NCBI GenBank assembly: GCA_002341345.1
Contig: DDNW01000173.1
Span: forward strand, 1,707 to 8,132
DNA from: Erythrobacter sp. UBA2510
GTDB lineage: Bacteria; Pseudomonadota; Alphaproteobacteria; Sphingomonadales; Sphingomonadaceae
Length of the DNA stretch: 6,426 nucleotides
Reading direction: 5' to 3'
Shown: positions 1 to 5,586 of the stretch, in pieces
How the letters are laid out: each line of letters opens with the position of its first letter
Numbering within the stretch: the first letter of the stretch is position 1
Program-made: the position numbers and the translations under genes
The notes under the pieces: model-generated
Databases searched by the model: none
What the model was told of the DNA's origin: nothing
Seen by the model: the letters and a program-made list of their open reading frames with translations, nothing else

Positions 1-380
1 CCACGGTCCTCGATCCGTTGCGCCTGCCGCTCGCTCGATCGATCGATCTGGCGCGCGGCGCGATAGTCGCCCCGGTCGGCAGCCTGCTGCGCCTGCCGGT
101 CGCCGCGATTCTCGACGCGTTGCGCACGATTTTCGCTGCGCTGTTCGACCCGGCGGGCCTCGCGATAGTTCTGGCGGTTTTCCTGCCGGTTGCTCTGGCG
201 TTCCTGCCCGCGATTGTTGCGCTGGGCATTGTCGCCGCGATTACCGCGGTCGCCACGATCGCCACGCTGCTGCTGCTCGGCAGCGGCGGCTTCGGCGGCG
301 TGCGCTGGAATGGCACTCGCCGCCATGGCAACGGCCAGGGCTGCCAGCCCGCCCGACTTGAGAAGATTGGATATTTGCAT
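1..380 (-). CDS. Secreted Arg/Gln/Asp-rich protein, RcnB-like, 3' part outside the window
   Basis: An open frame runs from the ATG at 380-378 leftward to the window edge without a stop, giving the first 126 residues. Residues 1-28 look like a Sec signal peptide: a short Lys-containing start, a hydrophobic Ala/Leu core, and a likely cleavage after AHA at 26-28. The mature part is low complexity. It begins with RGDRGDRGNRGD-type repeats at about 39-50, then a long run of Arg, Gln, Glu, Asp and Asn with charged helical periodicity (pieces such as RQAQQAADRGDYRAARQ). No cysteines or membrane segments are visible. This layout is common in periplasmic sphingomonad proteins whose C-terminus is an RcnB domain, a family named after the E. 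coli nickel/cobalt homeostasis protein. That domain would lie beyond the left edge, so RcnB is an inference. A GGGGA stretch about 10 bases before the ATG may be the ribosome binding site. The gene is divergent from the methyltransferase at 621. Confidence 0.62.
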   Translation of the reverse strand, partial: MQISNLLKSGGLAALAVAMAASAIPAHAAEAAAAEQQQRGDRGDRGNRGDNAQRNNRGQERQSNRQENRQNYREARRVEQRSENRAQRVENRGDRQAQQAADRGDYRAARQIDRSSERQAQRIEDR

Positions 381-499
381 AGCGGCGTCCCCGTCAGTCT
401 AGTTCGTCAGTCGAAGTCCCGATCGCCCGACGGGGGCGACCCGATGAAACGTGTTCTATGCGAGTCGGTCTGAGCGTTAACTGAACCGGCTTGGTAGCT

Positions 500-535
500 T
501 GACGTTCATGTTTATGACGGTTTTCATGAACGTCA
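500..535. promoter_or_regulatory. 11-bp perfect inverted repeat, possible operator before the methyltransferase
   Basis: The arms TGACGTTCATG (500-510) and CATGAACGTCA (525-535) are exact reverse complements, separated by 14 bases. A possible promoter for the plus-strand gene overlaps them: TTGACG at 499-504 as -35, then 17 bases, then a poor TTTCAT at 522-527 as -10. Both arms would sit on promoter elements, as expected for a repressor operator. The start codon is 86 bases downstream. No T-run follows the right arm, so a terminator is less likely. The element could equally serve the divergent gene on the left. The rest of the 381-620 gap shows only the GGGAGG ribosome binding site at 610-615. 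Confidence 0.45.
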
Positions 536-620
536 CGTGATGCTGGATTCGGCCCCAGTGCGCTTTTGTGATAAGACCTCGCCTTAAGGGCCGCACCACT
601 TCCACAATCGGGAGGGTCAA

Positions 621-1355
621 ATGCGTGTGCTCCGTTTCACCTATGCCGTCGCCGCATATCTGCTGTTCTTCGCAACCTTCTGTTATCTCGTCGGCTTCGT
701 TGGCGACCTGCTGGTGCCCAAGAGCATCGATACCGGTCCGAGCGCGGGGACCGGCCCCGCTTTTATCGTCGACCTGCTGCTGATCGCGCTGTTCGGTATC
801 CAGCATTCGGTCATGGCGCGGCGCGGCTTCAAGGACCGGCTGACCAGGGTGCTGCATCCGGCAATCGAGCGCAGCACCTATGTGCTGGCGACGGTCGTGG
901 TGCTGTGGGTGCTGATGGCGTTCTGGCAGCCAATCCCGATGGTTGTGTGGCAGGTGGAGGCCATGTGGCTGTCCGGGGTGCTGTGGGCCGTGTTCGCACT
1001 TGGCTGGGGCGTGGTCTTCATCTCGACCTGGCTGCTGAACCATTTCGAGCTGTTCGGGCTGCAACAGGCCTGGCACGATCTGCGCGGGACTGAGCCGCAA
1101 CTGCCGCGCTTCCGCGAGCCTGCGTTCTACCGTCTGGTCCGCCACCCGCTCTATTTCGGGATGGTCCTCGCCTTCTGGTCGATCCCGACGATGACCCCCG
1201 GCCACCTCCTCTTCGCGGGCGGGATGACGGTCTTTATTCTCGTCGGCATTCGGTATGAGGAACGTGACCTGCTCGCCGCGCTGGGTGCGCAATATGCCGA
1301 TTACCGGAGCCGCGTGGGCATGCTGGTGCCGGGGCTGGGCAAGGTTAAGGGTTAG
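621..1355 (+). CDS. mddA: Membrane S-methyltransferase, methanethiol S-methyltransferase (MddA) type
   Basis: This 244-residue integral membrane protein belongs to the isoprenylcysteine carboxyl methyltransferase/NnrU-like superfamily. Hydrophobic segments lie at about 7-30, 46-62, 86-104, 116-138 and 177-210. The motifs fit MddA, which uses S-adenosylmethionine to convert methanethiol to dimethyl sulfide. QHSVMAR is at 61-67, RHPLYFG at 174-180, the AFW..PTMTPGHLLFA block at 184-199, and EERDL at 213-217 is followed by a Y..YR..V.ML.P tail. The RHP and EE..L motifs are the superfamily's cofactor and substrate region. The length is near that of known MddA proteins. The start is well supported by GGGAGG at 610-615. 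The inverted repeat at 500-535 may regulate it. No methionine gamma-lyase, sulfur or nitrite-reduction gene is next to it to confirm the substrate. A methyltransferase acting on another thiol, or an NnrU-type protein, remains possible. The family call is firm and the exact substrate is less so. Confidence 0.75.
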   Translation: MRVLRFTYAVAAYLLFFATFCYLVGFVGDLLVPKSIDTGPSAGTGPAFIVDLLLIALFGIQHSVMARRGFKDRLTRVLHPAIERSTYVLATVVVLWVLMAFWQPIPMVVWQVEAMWLSGVLWAVFALGWGVVFISTWLLNHFELFGLQQAWHDLRGTEPQLPRFREPAFYRLVRHPLYFGMVLAFWSIPTMTPGHLLFAGGMTVFILVGIRYEERDLLAALGAQYADYRSRVGMLVPGLGKVKG

Positions 1356-1417
1356 GCGGACCTGCGCGGAGCCACCGGCTGGAGCAAATCCGACCGGCGG
1401 CAATTCCGCACCATGGT

Positions 1418-1975
1418 TTAGAGCGAGGCGATGGCACCGCGCGCGCTGGCCAGCGCTGCCGCTGCGGTTTCCTCGCTGACCTTCAGGCCCTCGGCAATGA
1501 CGAATTCGACATTGGTCACGCCGACGAAGGCAAAGGCTCCGGTCAGGTAAGTCTCGACATGTTCGAAGGCGCGCATGCCGTTGTCCTCGCCATAGAGGCT
1601 GCCGCGCGACAGGCCGACGATCACGCGCTTGTCGCCCGCCAGCCCTTCGGGCCCGTTCTGGGTATAGCGGAAAGTCTCGCCTGCGATCAGTACGCGGTCG
1701 ATCCACGCCTTGAGCTGGCTCGGAATGGTGAAATTGTACATCGGCGCACCGATCACCACCACCTCCGCGGCCTTGAACTGGGCGAGCGCCACCTGCGACT
1801 CCTCTGTCGCAAAGGCGGGCAGGGTCAAATGGTCGAGCGGCTCGGCGGCGAGGTCGCGATAGGTTACTTCGGCATCGTCGGTGCTGTGAGTCAGCCGGGC
1901 GACGATCTCCTTGCTCAGCGTGCGGCTGACGCTGGCATCGCCGGTGATGCTGGAATCGATATGCAGAATATTCAT
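1418..1975 (-). CDS. azoR: FMN-dependent NADH-azoreductase / quinone reductase
   Basis: The 185-residue cytosolic flavoprotein has the flavodoxin-like fold of the AzoR (old name AcpD) family. The family uses NADH to reduce quinones by two electrons, protecting against thiol-reactive quinones, and also cleaves azo dyes. Visible FMN-site features are the N-terminal MNILHIDSS strand with Ser8/Ser9, the SVSRTL phosphate-binding segment at 15-20, the PMYNFTIPSQLKAWID block at 78-93 that stacks on the flavin, and SRG at 123-125. The length is slightly below the usual 200 or so. The chosen ATG (1975-1973) opens directly on the canonical first strand and has GGAG about 10-14 bases upstream. The gene is convergent with the methyltransferase, 62 bases away with no clear terminator between. 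It is divergent from an HxlR regulator, which is probably its repressor. AzoR is the secure family; true physiological substrates are unknown. Confidence 0.93.
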   Translation of the reverse strand: MNILHIDSSITGDASVSRTLSKEIVARLTHSTDDAEVTYRDLAAEPLDHLTLPAFATEESQVALAQFKAAEVVVIGAPMYNFTIPSQLKAWIDRVLIAGETFRYTQNGPEGLAGDKRVIVGLSRGSLYGEDNGMRAFEHVETYLTGAFAFVGVTNVEFVIAEGLKVSEETAAAALASARGAIASL

Positions 1976-2071
1976 GGGTCTTGGCTCCGGTCACAAATGT
2001 TGACCAGGCGCATTTAAGTGACCATATGCGGCCTGCAAGAACGCAATATTTCATGACCAGGTCACACGCAT
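1976..2071. promoter_or_regulatory. Shared azoR/hxlR promoter region with five GGTCA half-sites
   Basis: The pentamer GGTCA, or its complement TGACC, occurs at 1989-1993, 2001-2005, 2019-2023, 2054-2058 and 2060-2064. Two sets form symmetric sites: GGTCA-N7-TGACC at 1989-2005 and the 11-bp palindrome TGACCAGGTCA at 2054-2064. A further 8-bp inverted pair, CATATGCG (2023-2030) and CGCATATG (2067-2074), has its right arm including the hxlR start codon. Possible promoters are, for hxlR, TTGACC at 2000-2005 with CATATG at 2023-2028 (17-base spacer). For azoR on the minus strand they are TTGCAG (2038-2033) with TAAATG (2016-2011) (16-base spacer). The half-sites overlap or flank both, so repression of azoR with autoregulation of the regulator is the natural reading. 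The repeats are seen; the protein that binds them is inferred. Confidence 0.6.
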
Positions 2072-2452
2072 ATGACTGAGAATCCGCACCCCCATGCCGA
2101 CCCCGATTGCCGCGCGGTGAGCGAGCTGCTCAGCCGCGTCGGCGACAAATGGACCGTGCTGATCGTGAAGGCGCTGGTGGAGAACAATCGCCGTTTCAAC
2201 GAGCTGAAGCGCGAAGTCGGCGGCATTTCGCAGCAGATGCTGACGCGCACTTTGCGCACTCTCGAGCGCGACGGCATGGTCGAGCGCACGGTCCACCCCA
2301 CCGTACCGCCAAGTGTCGAATACGGGCTGACCGATCTCGGCCGCTCGCTCGCGGTGCCGGTCATGGCGTTGACCGAGTGGACCTTCGCGCATCTGGCGCA
2401 GATCCATGCCAACCGCGCGACCTATGACGCGGCGCTGGAAGAGGCGGCATAG
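2072..2452 (+). CDS. HxlR-family (DUF24) winged-helix regulator with N-terminal cysteine
   Basis: This 126-residue protein is a compact DNA-binding regulator of the HxlR/DUF24 group within the MarR-like winged helix proteins. The family core spans about residues 13-96: a DPDCRAV start, VGDKWTVLIVKAL, the RFNELKREVGGISQQMLTRTLRTLERDGMVER recognition region, then a Y.LTDLGRSL wing and helix. Cys13 is the single cysteine, at the position used by redox-sensing relatives such as YodB and HypR of Bacillus. In those, the thiol reacts with quinones, diamide or hypochlorite. YodB controls an azoreductase gene, the same pairing as here. The ligand and redox role here are inferred from that parallel. 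The gene is divergent from azoR across 96 bases of half-site-rich DNA. The ribosome binding site is weak: only AGG about 11 bases before the ATG. The start is supported by the conserved N-terminus. Confidence 0.92.
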   Translation: MTENPHPHADPDCRAVSELLSRVGDKWTVLIVKALVENNRRFNELKREVGGISQQMLTRTLRTLERDGMVERTVHPTVPPSVEYGLTDLGRSLAVPVMALTEWTFAHLAQIHANRATYDAALEEAA

Positions 2453-2501
2453 TCTCGGGATTCGGGGGGCTGCGTGACTGGCGCGGGGCGCGGCAAATCC
2501 T

Positions 2502-2532
2502 ACAGGATGGAACACATGGAACACGGTCCTGT
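2502..2532. repeat. Tandem ATGGAACAC repeat flanked by ACAGGA/TCCTGT arms
   Basis: Two head-to-tail copies of ATGGAACAC lie at 2507-2515 and 2516-2524. They are framed by ACAGGA (2502-2507) and its reverse complement TCCTGT (2527-2532). The block is about 50 bases after the hxlR stop, inside a 278-bp gene-free stretch (2453-2730). It could be a dispersed intergenic repeat, a protein-binding site with a period near one helical turn, or part of the hxlR transcript end. No T-run follows. The remainder of that stretch holds a small GGCG/CGCC hairpin near 2533-2549, the Fur-type palindrome and the next ribosome binding site; I see no gene in it. Confidence 0.4.
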
Positions 2533-2675
2533 GGCGGAAATTTTTCGCCGCGGACGGCTGTTGTAGCAGGCTGAGTTGAACGGCCGGGTCGAGGGAGCGC
2601 GGTGCGGACATGGCTGGTCTGCTGTCACGGATACGGCGATGTAGGAAAATCAGCTGCGGTCATGCACTAATTACT

Positions 2676-2694
2676 ATTGCAAATCATTCGCAAT
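2676..2694. promoter_or_regulatory. Fur-type operator, 19-bp near-perfect palindrome
   Basis: The sequence ATTGCAAATCATTCGCAAT is a palindrome centred on 2685, with eight of nine base pairs matching (the mismatch is 2681 with 2689). The AAT-N-ATT core with TGC/GCA outer arms is the form seen at Fur-family sites in many alphaproteobacteria. A TACTAT possible -10 element at 2672-2677 abuts it. No good -35 is visible. The site is 36 bases before the lipoprotein start codon, a position suited to repression by iron-loaded Fur. A related regulator such as Mur (manganese) would recognise a similar site. Confidence 0.6.
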
Positions 2695-2730
2695 CATGGT
2701 CAAGCCGCCCGGCAAAACAAAGGAGTTCAT

Positions 2731-3237
2731 ATGCGCAAGATTATCCACGCCGCCTCAGTTGCCGTCTGCGCGCTCGCGCTCACTGCCTGTGGCGGAGCGG
2801 CCGAAGACACGACCGGCACCGAGGAAGTTGCAGCGGTCGATGACGTTGCGGATGCCGCCGGCGAGGCCAGCGGTGTGCTGGACGCCAGCACCGCTTCTGC
2901 AGAGGAACTGGCTGCCATCGAGGGCGTCTCCGCAGAACTGGCCGCAGCGATCGTCGCCGGGCAACCCTACACCAGCGTTGTCGACCTGCACGACGTGTTG
3001 ACTGCCAGCCTGTCGCCGGAGGAAGCTGCTGCGGTGCTGGAATCCGTGTTCGTGCCGATCAATCTCAACACCGCAACCGATGCGGAAATCGCGCTGGTCC
3101 CGGGGATGGACGAGAAGATGGCGCATGAATTCGAAGAATATCGTCCCTACGAGGACCTGGCCGAATTCGACCGCGAGATCGGTAAATATGTCGATGAAGC
3201 CGAAGTCGCGCGCTTCCGCCAGTATGTAACGCTCTAG
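2731..3237 (+). CDS. Lipoprotein with two ComEA-like helix-hairpin-helix modules
   Basis: The product is 168 residues. A lipoprotein signal ends in the lipobox LTAC with Cys20 as the lipidated residue, so it is anchored to a membrane facing the periplasm. Residues 21-50 form an acidic Ala/Glu/Asp linker. Two related modules follow: about 51-108 (LDAST..ELAAIEGVS..LAAAIVAG..YTSVVDL) and 109-168 (INLNTATDAEIALVPGMD..MAHEFEEYRPYEDLAEF). Both match the ComEA-type helix-hairpin-helix repeat, which binds DNA in competence proteins. Here the hairpins lack the usual G-I-G pattern (EGVSAEL, PGMDEKM) and the protein is strongly acidic, so DNA binding is doubtful; a protein-contact role is as likely. 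The start is set by AAAGGAG at 2719-2725, five bases before the ATG. An upstream ATG at 2677 lies inside the Fur-type box and has no such site. Function is unknown, but the promoter suggests iron control. Confidence 0.82.
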   Translation: MRKIIHAASVAVCALALTACGGAAEDTTGTEEVAAVDDVADAAGEASGVLDASTASAEELAAIEGVSAELAAAIVAGQPYTSVVDLHDVLTASLSPEEAAAVLESVFVPINLNTATDAEIALVPGMDEKMAHEFEEYRPYEDLAEFDREIGKYVDEAEVARFRQYVTL

Positions 3238-3251
3238 GGTCCTGACCCTAG
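3234..3251. repeat. 18-bp palindrome carrying both convergent stop codons
   Basis: CTAGGGTC (3234-3241) and GACCCTAG (3244-3251) are perfect reverse complements around a CT centre. The plus-strand TAG of the lipoprotein gene (3235-3237) and the minus-strand TAG of the haem membrane protein (3250-3248) are the two symmetric ends. As RNA it could form a short hairpin on either strand, but there is no U-run, so a conventional terminator is not supported. Thirteen of its bases (3239-3251) recur inverted at 6388-6400. Confidence 0.5.
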
Positions 3252-3832
3252 GACGATGGCTTGCGGGCGCGCATCTGTCGCACCTGCAATACCAGTCGCA
3301 AGATCTCGATCGTCGCGAGGATCCCGACATTGATCCACGCGACGGTCGGATCGAAGGCGGACCAGACCCAGTGCAGGAAGGTCAGTACGGCGGCAGGATA
3401 GACGAGCCGATGCAGAACCTTCCATCGCCCCTTCAGGCGCCGCACGGCGCGATCAGTGGATGTGATCGCCAGCGGCACGAACAAGGCGAAAGCCACCCAT
3501 CCGGCGATGATGTAGGTGTTGTCGAGATCGGCGACGATCCATTCCCACGCGCCCTTGTTCCACAGATAGACGATCGTGTGACCCGCCGCATAGGCGAAGC
3601 TGGCGACACCCAGATCGCGGCGTCGAACGAGCAGCCATCGGGTCATGGCCCTGGCGCCCAGCAGCAACCGTATCGGCGTTATGGCCAGTGTCGCCATCAA
3701 CAGCCATGCCGCCCAGTCGCCGCTATCGGCGATGGCATGGCCGCGACCGTAGCTGTCCGGAACGAATGTCCAGGAACCCAGAATATAGGCTGCAGGCAGG
3801 GCGAGGATCAGCCAGAGAATTGGGCGGGGCAT
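3248..3832 (-). CDS. Haem-binding membrane protein, MsrQ / ferric reductase-like family
   Basis: The 194-residue protein has five to six membrane segments, at about 5-20, 38-58, 75-92, 107-125, 142-159 and 165-184. Family motifs are clear: RRDLGVASFAYAAGHTIVYL (71-90) and the WKVLHRLVYPAAVLTFLHWVWSAF block (137-160). His85, His141 and His154 correspond to the conserved haem-ligand histidines of MsrQ (YedZ). MsrQ passes electrons from quinones or flavin through b-haem to the periplasmic methionine sulfoxide reductase MsrP. MsrP is normally encoded beside msrQ but is not in this window, so the protein may work with a distant MsrP or with another acceptor. The E. coli protein is about 211 residues, so the length is near normal. 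The start ATG (3832-3830) has only a weak AGG before it. It lies 80 bases downstream of ettA in the same direction and is tail to tail with the lipoprotein gene. Confidence 0.85.
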   Translation of the reverse strand: MPRPILWLILALPAAYILGSWTFVPDSYGRGHAIADSGDWAAWLLMATLAITPIRLLLGARAMTRWLLVRRRDLGVASFAYAAGHTIVYLWNKGAWEWIVADLDNTYIIAGWVAFALFVPLAITSTDRAVRRLKGRWKVLHRLVYPAAVLTFLHWVWSAFDPTVAWINVGILATIEILRLVLQVRQMRARKPSS

Positions 3833-3855
3833 AGTGGCCTGTCTCTAACCGAAAT

Positions 3856-3892
3856 TCCCATTCCCGCTCCGGCTGACGAGCCGGGATTGGGA
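3856..3892 (-). terminator. Possible hairpin terminator or attenuator after ettA
   Basis: Reading the minus strand after the ettA stop, CCGGCT-CGTC-AGCCGG (3884-3869) forms a 6-bp stem with a 4-base loop. An outer stem pairs TCCCAATC with GAATGGGA (one mismatch) across an internal bulge. The following bases are ATTTCGG, with just three T residues, so it is a weak intrinsic terminator at best. It lies between ettA and the haem membrane protein gene, and could partly separate their transcription. Confidence 0.35.
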
Positions 3893-3912
3893 GTGCTCCG
3901 GGCCAGCCGCGC

Positions 3913-5586
3913 CTAGCGCGTCAGCTTCTTGTATTGCAGCTTCGTCGGGCGGTCGGCCGCATCGCCAAGGCGGCGGCGCTTGTCCTCTTCGTAGGCTTCG
4001 AAATTGCCCTCGAACCATTCGACGTGGCTGTTGCCCTCGAAGGCGAGGATATGTGTCGCCAGACGGTCGAGGAAGAAGCGGTCGTGCGAAATCACCACCG
4101 CGCAGCCCGCGAAATTCTCGATCGCGTCTTCCAGCGCGCCCAAAGTCTCGACGTCGAGGTCGTTGGTCGGTTCGTCCAGCAGCAGCACGTTGCCGCCTGC
4201 CTTCAGCATCTTGGCCATGTGCACGCGGTTGCGCTCACCGCCCGACAGCTTGCCGACATTCTTCTGCTGGTCGGCGCCCTTGAAGTTGAACGCACCGACA
4301 TAGGCGCGGGTCGAGACGTCCTGACCGTTGACCTTCATGTAATCGAGCCCGTCCGAAATCTCCTCCCAGACATTGTGCTTGGGGTTGAGGTGGTCGCGGC
4401 TCTGGTCGACATAGCCCAGCCGCACGGTCGAGCCGATTTCGACCGTCCCGCTGTCGGGTTCTTCCTTCCCGGTCAGGATCTTGAACAGCGTGGACTTACC
4501 CGCGCCGTTCGGCCCGATCACGCCGACGATGCCGCCCGGCGGCAGCATGAAGGACAGGTTCTCGAACAGCAGCTTGTCGCCATAGGCCTTGGAGATGTTC
4601 TTGGCCTCGATCACCTTGCCGCCGAGGCGCTCGGGCACCTGGATGACGATCTGCGCCTTGCCCGGCTTGCGGTCCTTCTGGCCTTCCTGCAGTTCCTCGA
4701 ACTTGCGGATACGCGCCTTCGACTTGGTCTGGCGCGCGCTGGGCGTCTGCCGGATCCATTCGAGTTCGCGCGACAGCGCCTTGGAGCGCCCGCTTTCCTC
4801 GCGGCTTTCCTGCTCGAGGCGCTTGGCCTTCTTCTCGAGATAGGTCGAGTAATTGCCTTCGTAGGGATAGTACGACCCGCGATCGAGCTCGAGGATCCAT
4901 TCCACCACATTGTCGAGGAAGTAGCGATCGTGGGTGATCATCAGCACCGCGCCCGCATATTCCTTGAGGTGGTTTTCCAGCCACTGGACGGTTTCCGCGT
5001 CAAGGTGGTTGGTCGGTTCGTCGAGCAGCAGGATCGAGGGCTTCTGGATCAGCAGGCGGGTGAGGGCGACGCGGCGCTTCTCACCGCCCGACAGGTCCTT
5101 GACCGGCCAGTCGCCGGGAGGGCAGCGCAGTGCCTCCATCGCGACTTCGAGCTGGTTGTCGAGCGTCCAGCCGTCGACCGCGTCGATCTTGTCCTGCAGT
5201 TCGGCCATCTCGGCGCCCAGCGCGTCGAAATCGGCATCCTCCTCGGCCATTTCCATGCCGATCGCGTTGAACCGTTCGACCATGTCCGCGGTCTCGCGCG
5301 CCCCGTCCTTGACGTTTTCGAGCACGGTCTTGGTCGGGTCCAGCTCGGGCTCCTGCTCAAGATAGCCGACCGTGATGTTCTCGCCCGCCCAGGCCTCGCC
5401 GGTGAAGTCCTTGTCGATTCCGGCCATGATCTTGATCAGCGTCGATTTACCCGCGCCGTTGGGGCCGACGATGCCGATCTTGGCGCCCTGGTAGAACTGC
5501 AGACTGATGTTCGAGAGCACCGGCTTTTGCGCACCGGGGAAGGTCTTGGTCATGTCCTTCATGACGAATGCGTACTGGGCGGCCAT
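3913..5586 (-). CDS. ettA: Energy-dependent translational throttle ATPase EttA (ABC-F)
   Basis: The 557-residue cytosolic ABC-F protein binds the ribosomal E site and gates entry into elongation according to the ADP/ATP ratio. It has two nucleotide-binding domains and no membrane segments. Domain 1 has Walker A GPNGAGKST (41-49), LSGGE (165-169), ILLLDEP (185-191) with catalytic Glu190, and switch His219. The EttA arm insertion is at about 95-140 and the charged linker between domains at about 240-320. Domain 2 has GPNGAGKST (358-366), LSGGE (447-451), VLLLDEP (467-473) with Glu472, and His501. Both sites appear active. The length matches E. coli EttA (555). The start at 5586-5584 begins MAAQYAFVMKDMTK, the normal EttA N-terminus, preceded by GAAGGA. 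An in-frame extension to 5817 is rejected. The gene is divergent from the YitT-family gene; the haem membrane protein gene follows 80 bases downstream. Confidence 0.97.
   Translation of the reverse strand: MAAQYAFVMKDMTKTFPGAQKPVLSNISLQFYQGAKIGIVGPNGAGKSTLIKIMAGIDKDFTGEAWAGENITVGYLEQEPELDPTKTVLENVKDGARETADMVERFNAIGMEMAEEDADFDALGAEMAELQDKIDAVDGWTLDNQLEVAMEALRCPPGDWPVKDLSGGEKRRVALTRLLIQKPSILLLDEPTNHLDAETVQWLENHLKEYAGAVLMITHDRYFLDNVVEWILELDRGSYYPYEGNYSTYLEKKAKRLEQESREESGRSKALSRELEWIRQTPSARQTKSKARIRKFEELQEGQKDRKPGKAQIVIQVPERLGGKVIEAKNISKAYGDKLLFENLSFMLPPGGIVGVIGPNGAGKSTLFKILTGKEEPDSGTVEIGSTVRLGYVDQSRDHLNPKHNVWEEISDGLDYMKVNGQDVSTRAYVGAFNFKGADQQKNVGKLSGGERNRVHMAKMLKAGGNVLLLDEPTNDLDVETLGALEDAIENFAGCAVVISHDRFFLDRLATHILAFEGNSHVEWFEGNFEAYEEDKRRRLGDAADRPTKLQYKKLTR

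Noticed and set aside
1356..1417. A terminator between the convergent methyltransferase and azoR genes
   Set aside because: Only a 4-bp GCGG/CCGC hairpin without a T-run is visible, too weak to call.
1559..2017. A 152-codon plus-strand frame opposite azoR
   Set aside because: It is antisense to a gene with clear FMN-site motifs and shows no family features of its own.
477..2054. A 525-codon open frame on the minus strand covering the methyltransferase and azoR
   Set aside because: Its translation is Arg/His/Pro/Gln-rich with no family resemblance, and it overlaps two clear genes in other frames. Long antisense frames are usual in GC-rich coding DNA.
2510..2522. A LexA (SOS) box in the GAAC repeats
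   Set aside because: The alphaproteobacterial LexA site is GAAC-N7-GAAC; here the spacing is five bases, and the neighbouring genes are not SOS genes.
2677..2730. An earlier ATG for the lipoprotein
   Set aside because: It lies inside the Fur-type palindrome, has no ribosome binding site, and would bury the lipoprotein signal behind 18 charged or polar residues.
2453..2730. A small RNA or extra short gene in the longest gene-free stretch
   Set aside because: No frame with a ribosome binding site and sensible composition was found, and no stable hairpin with a T-run that would mark a small RNA end.
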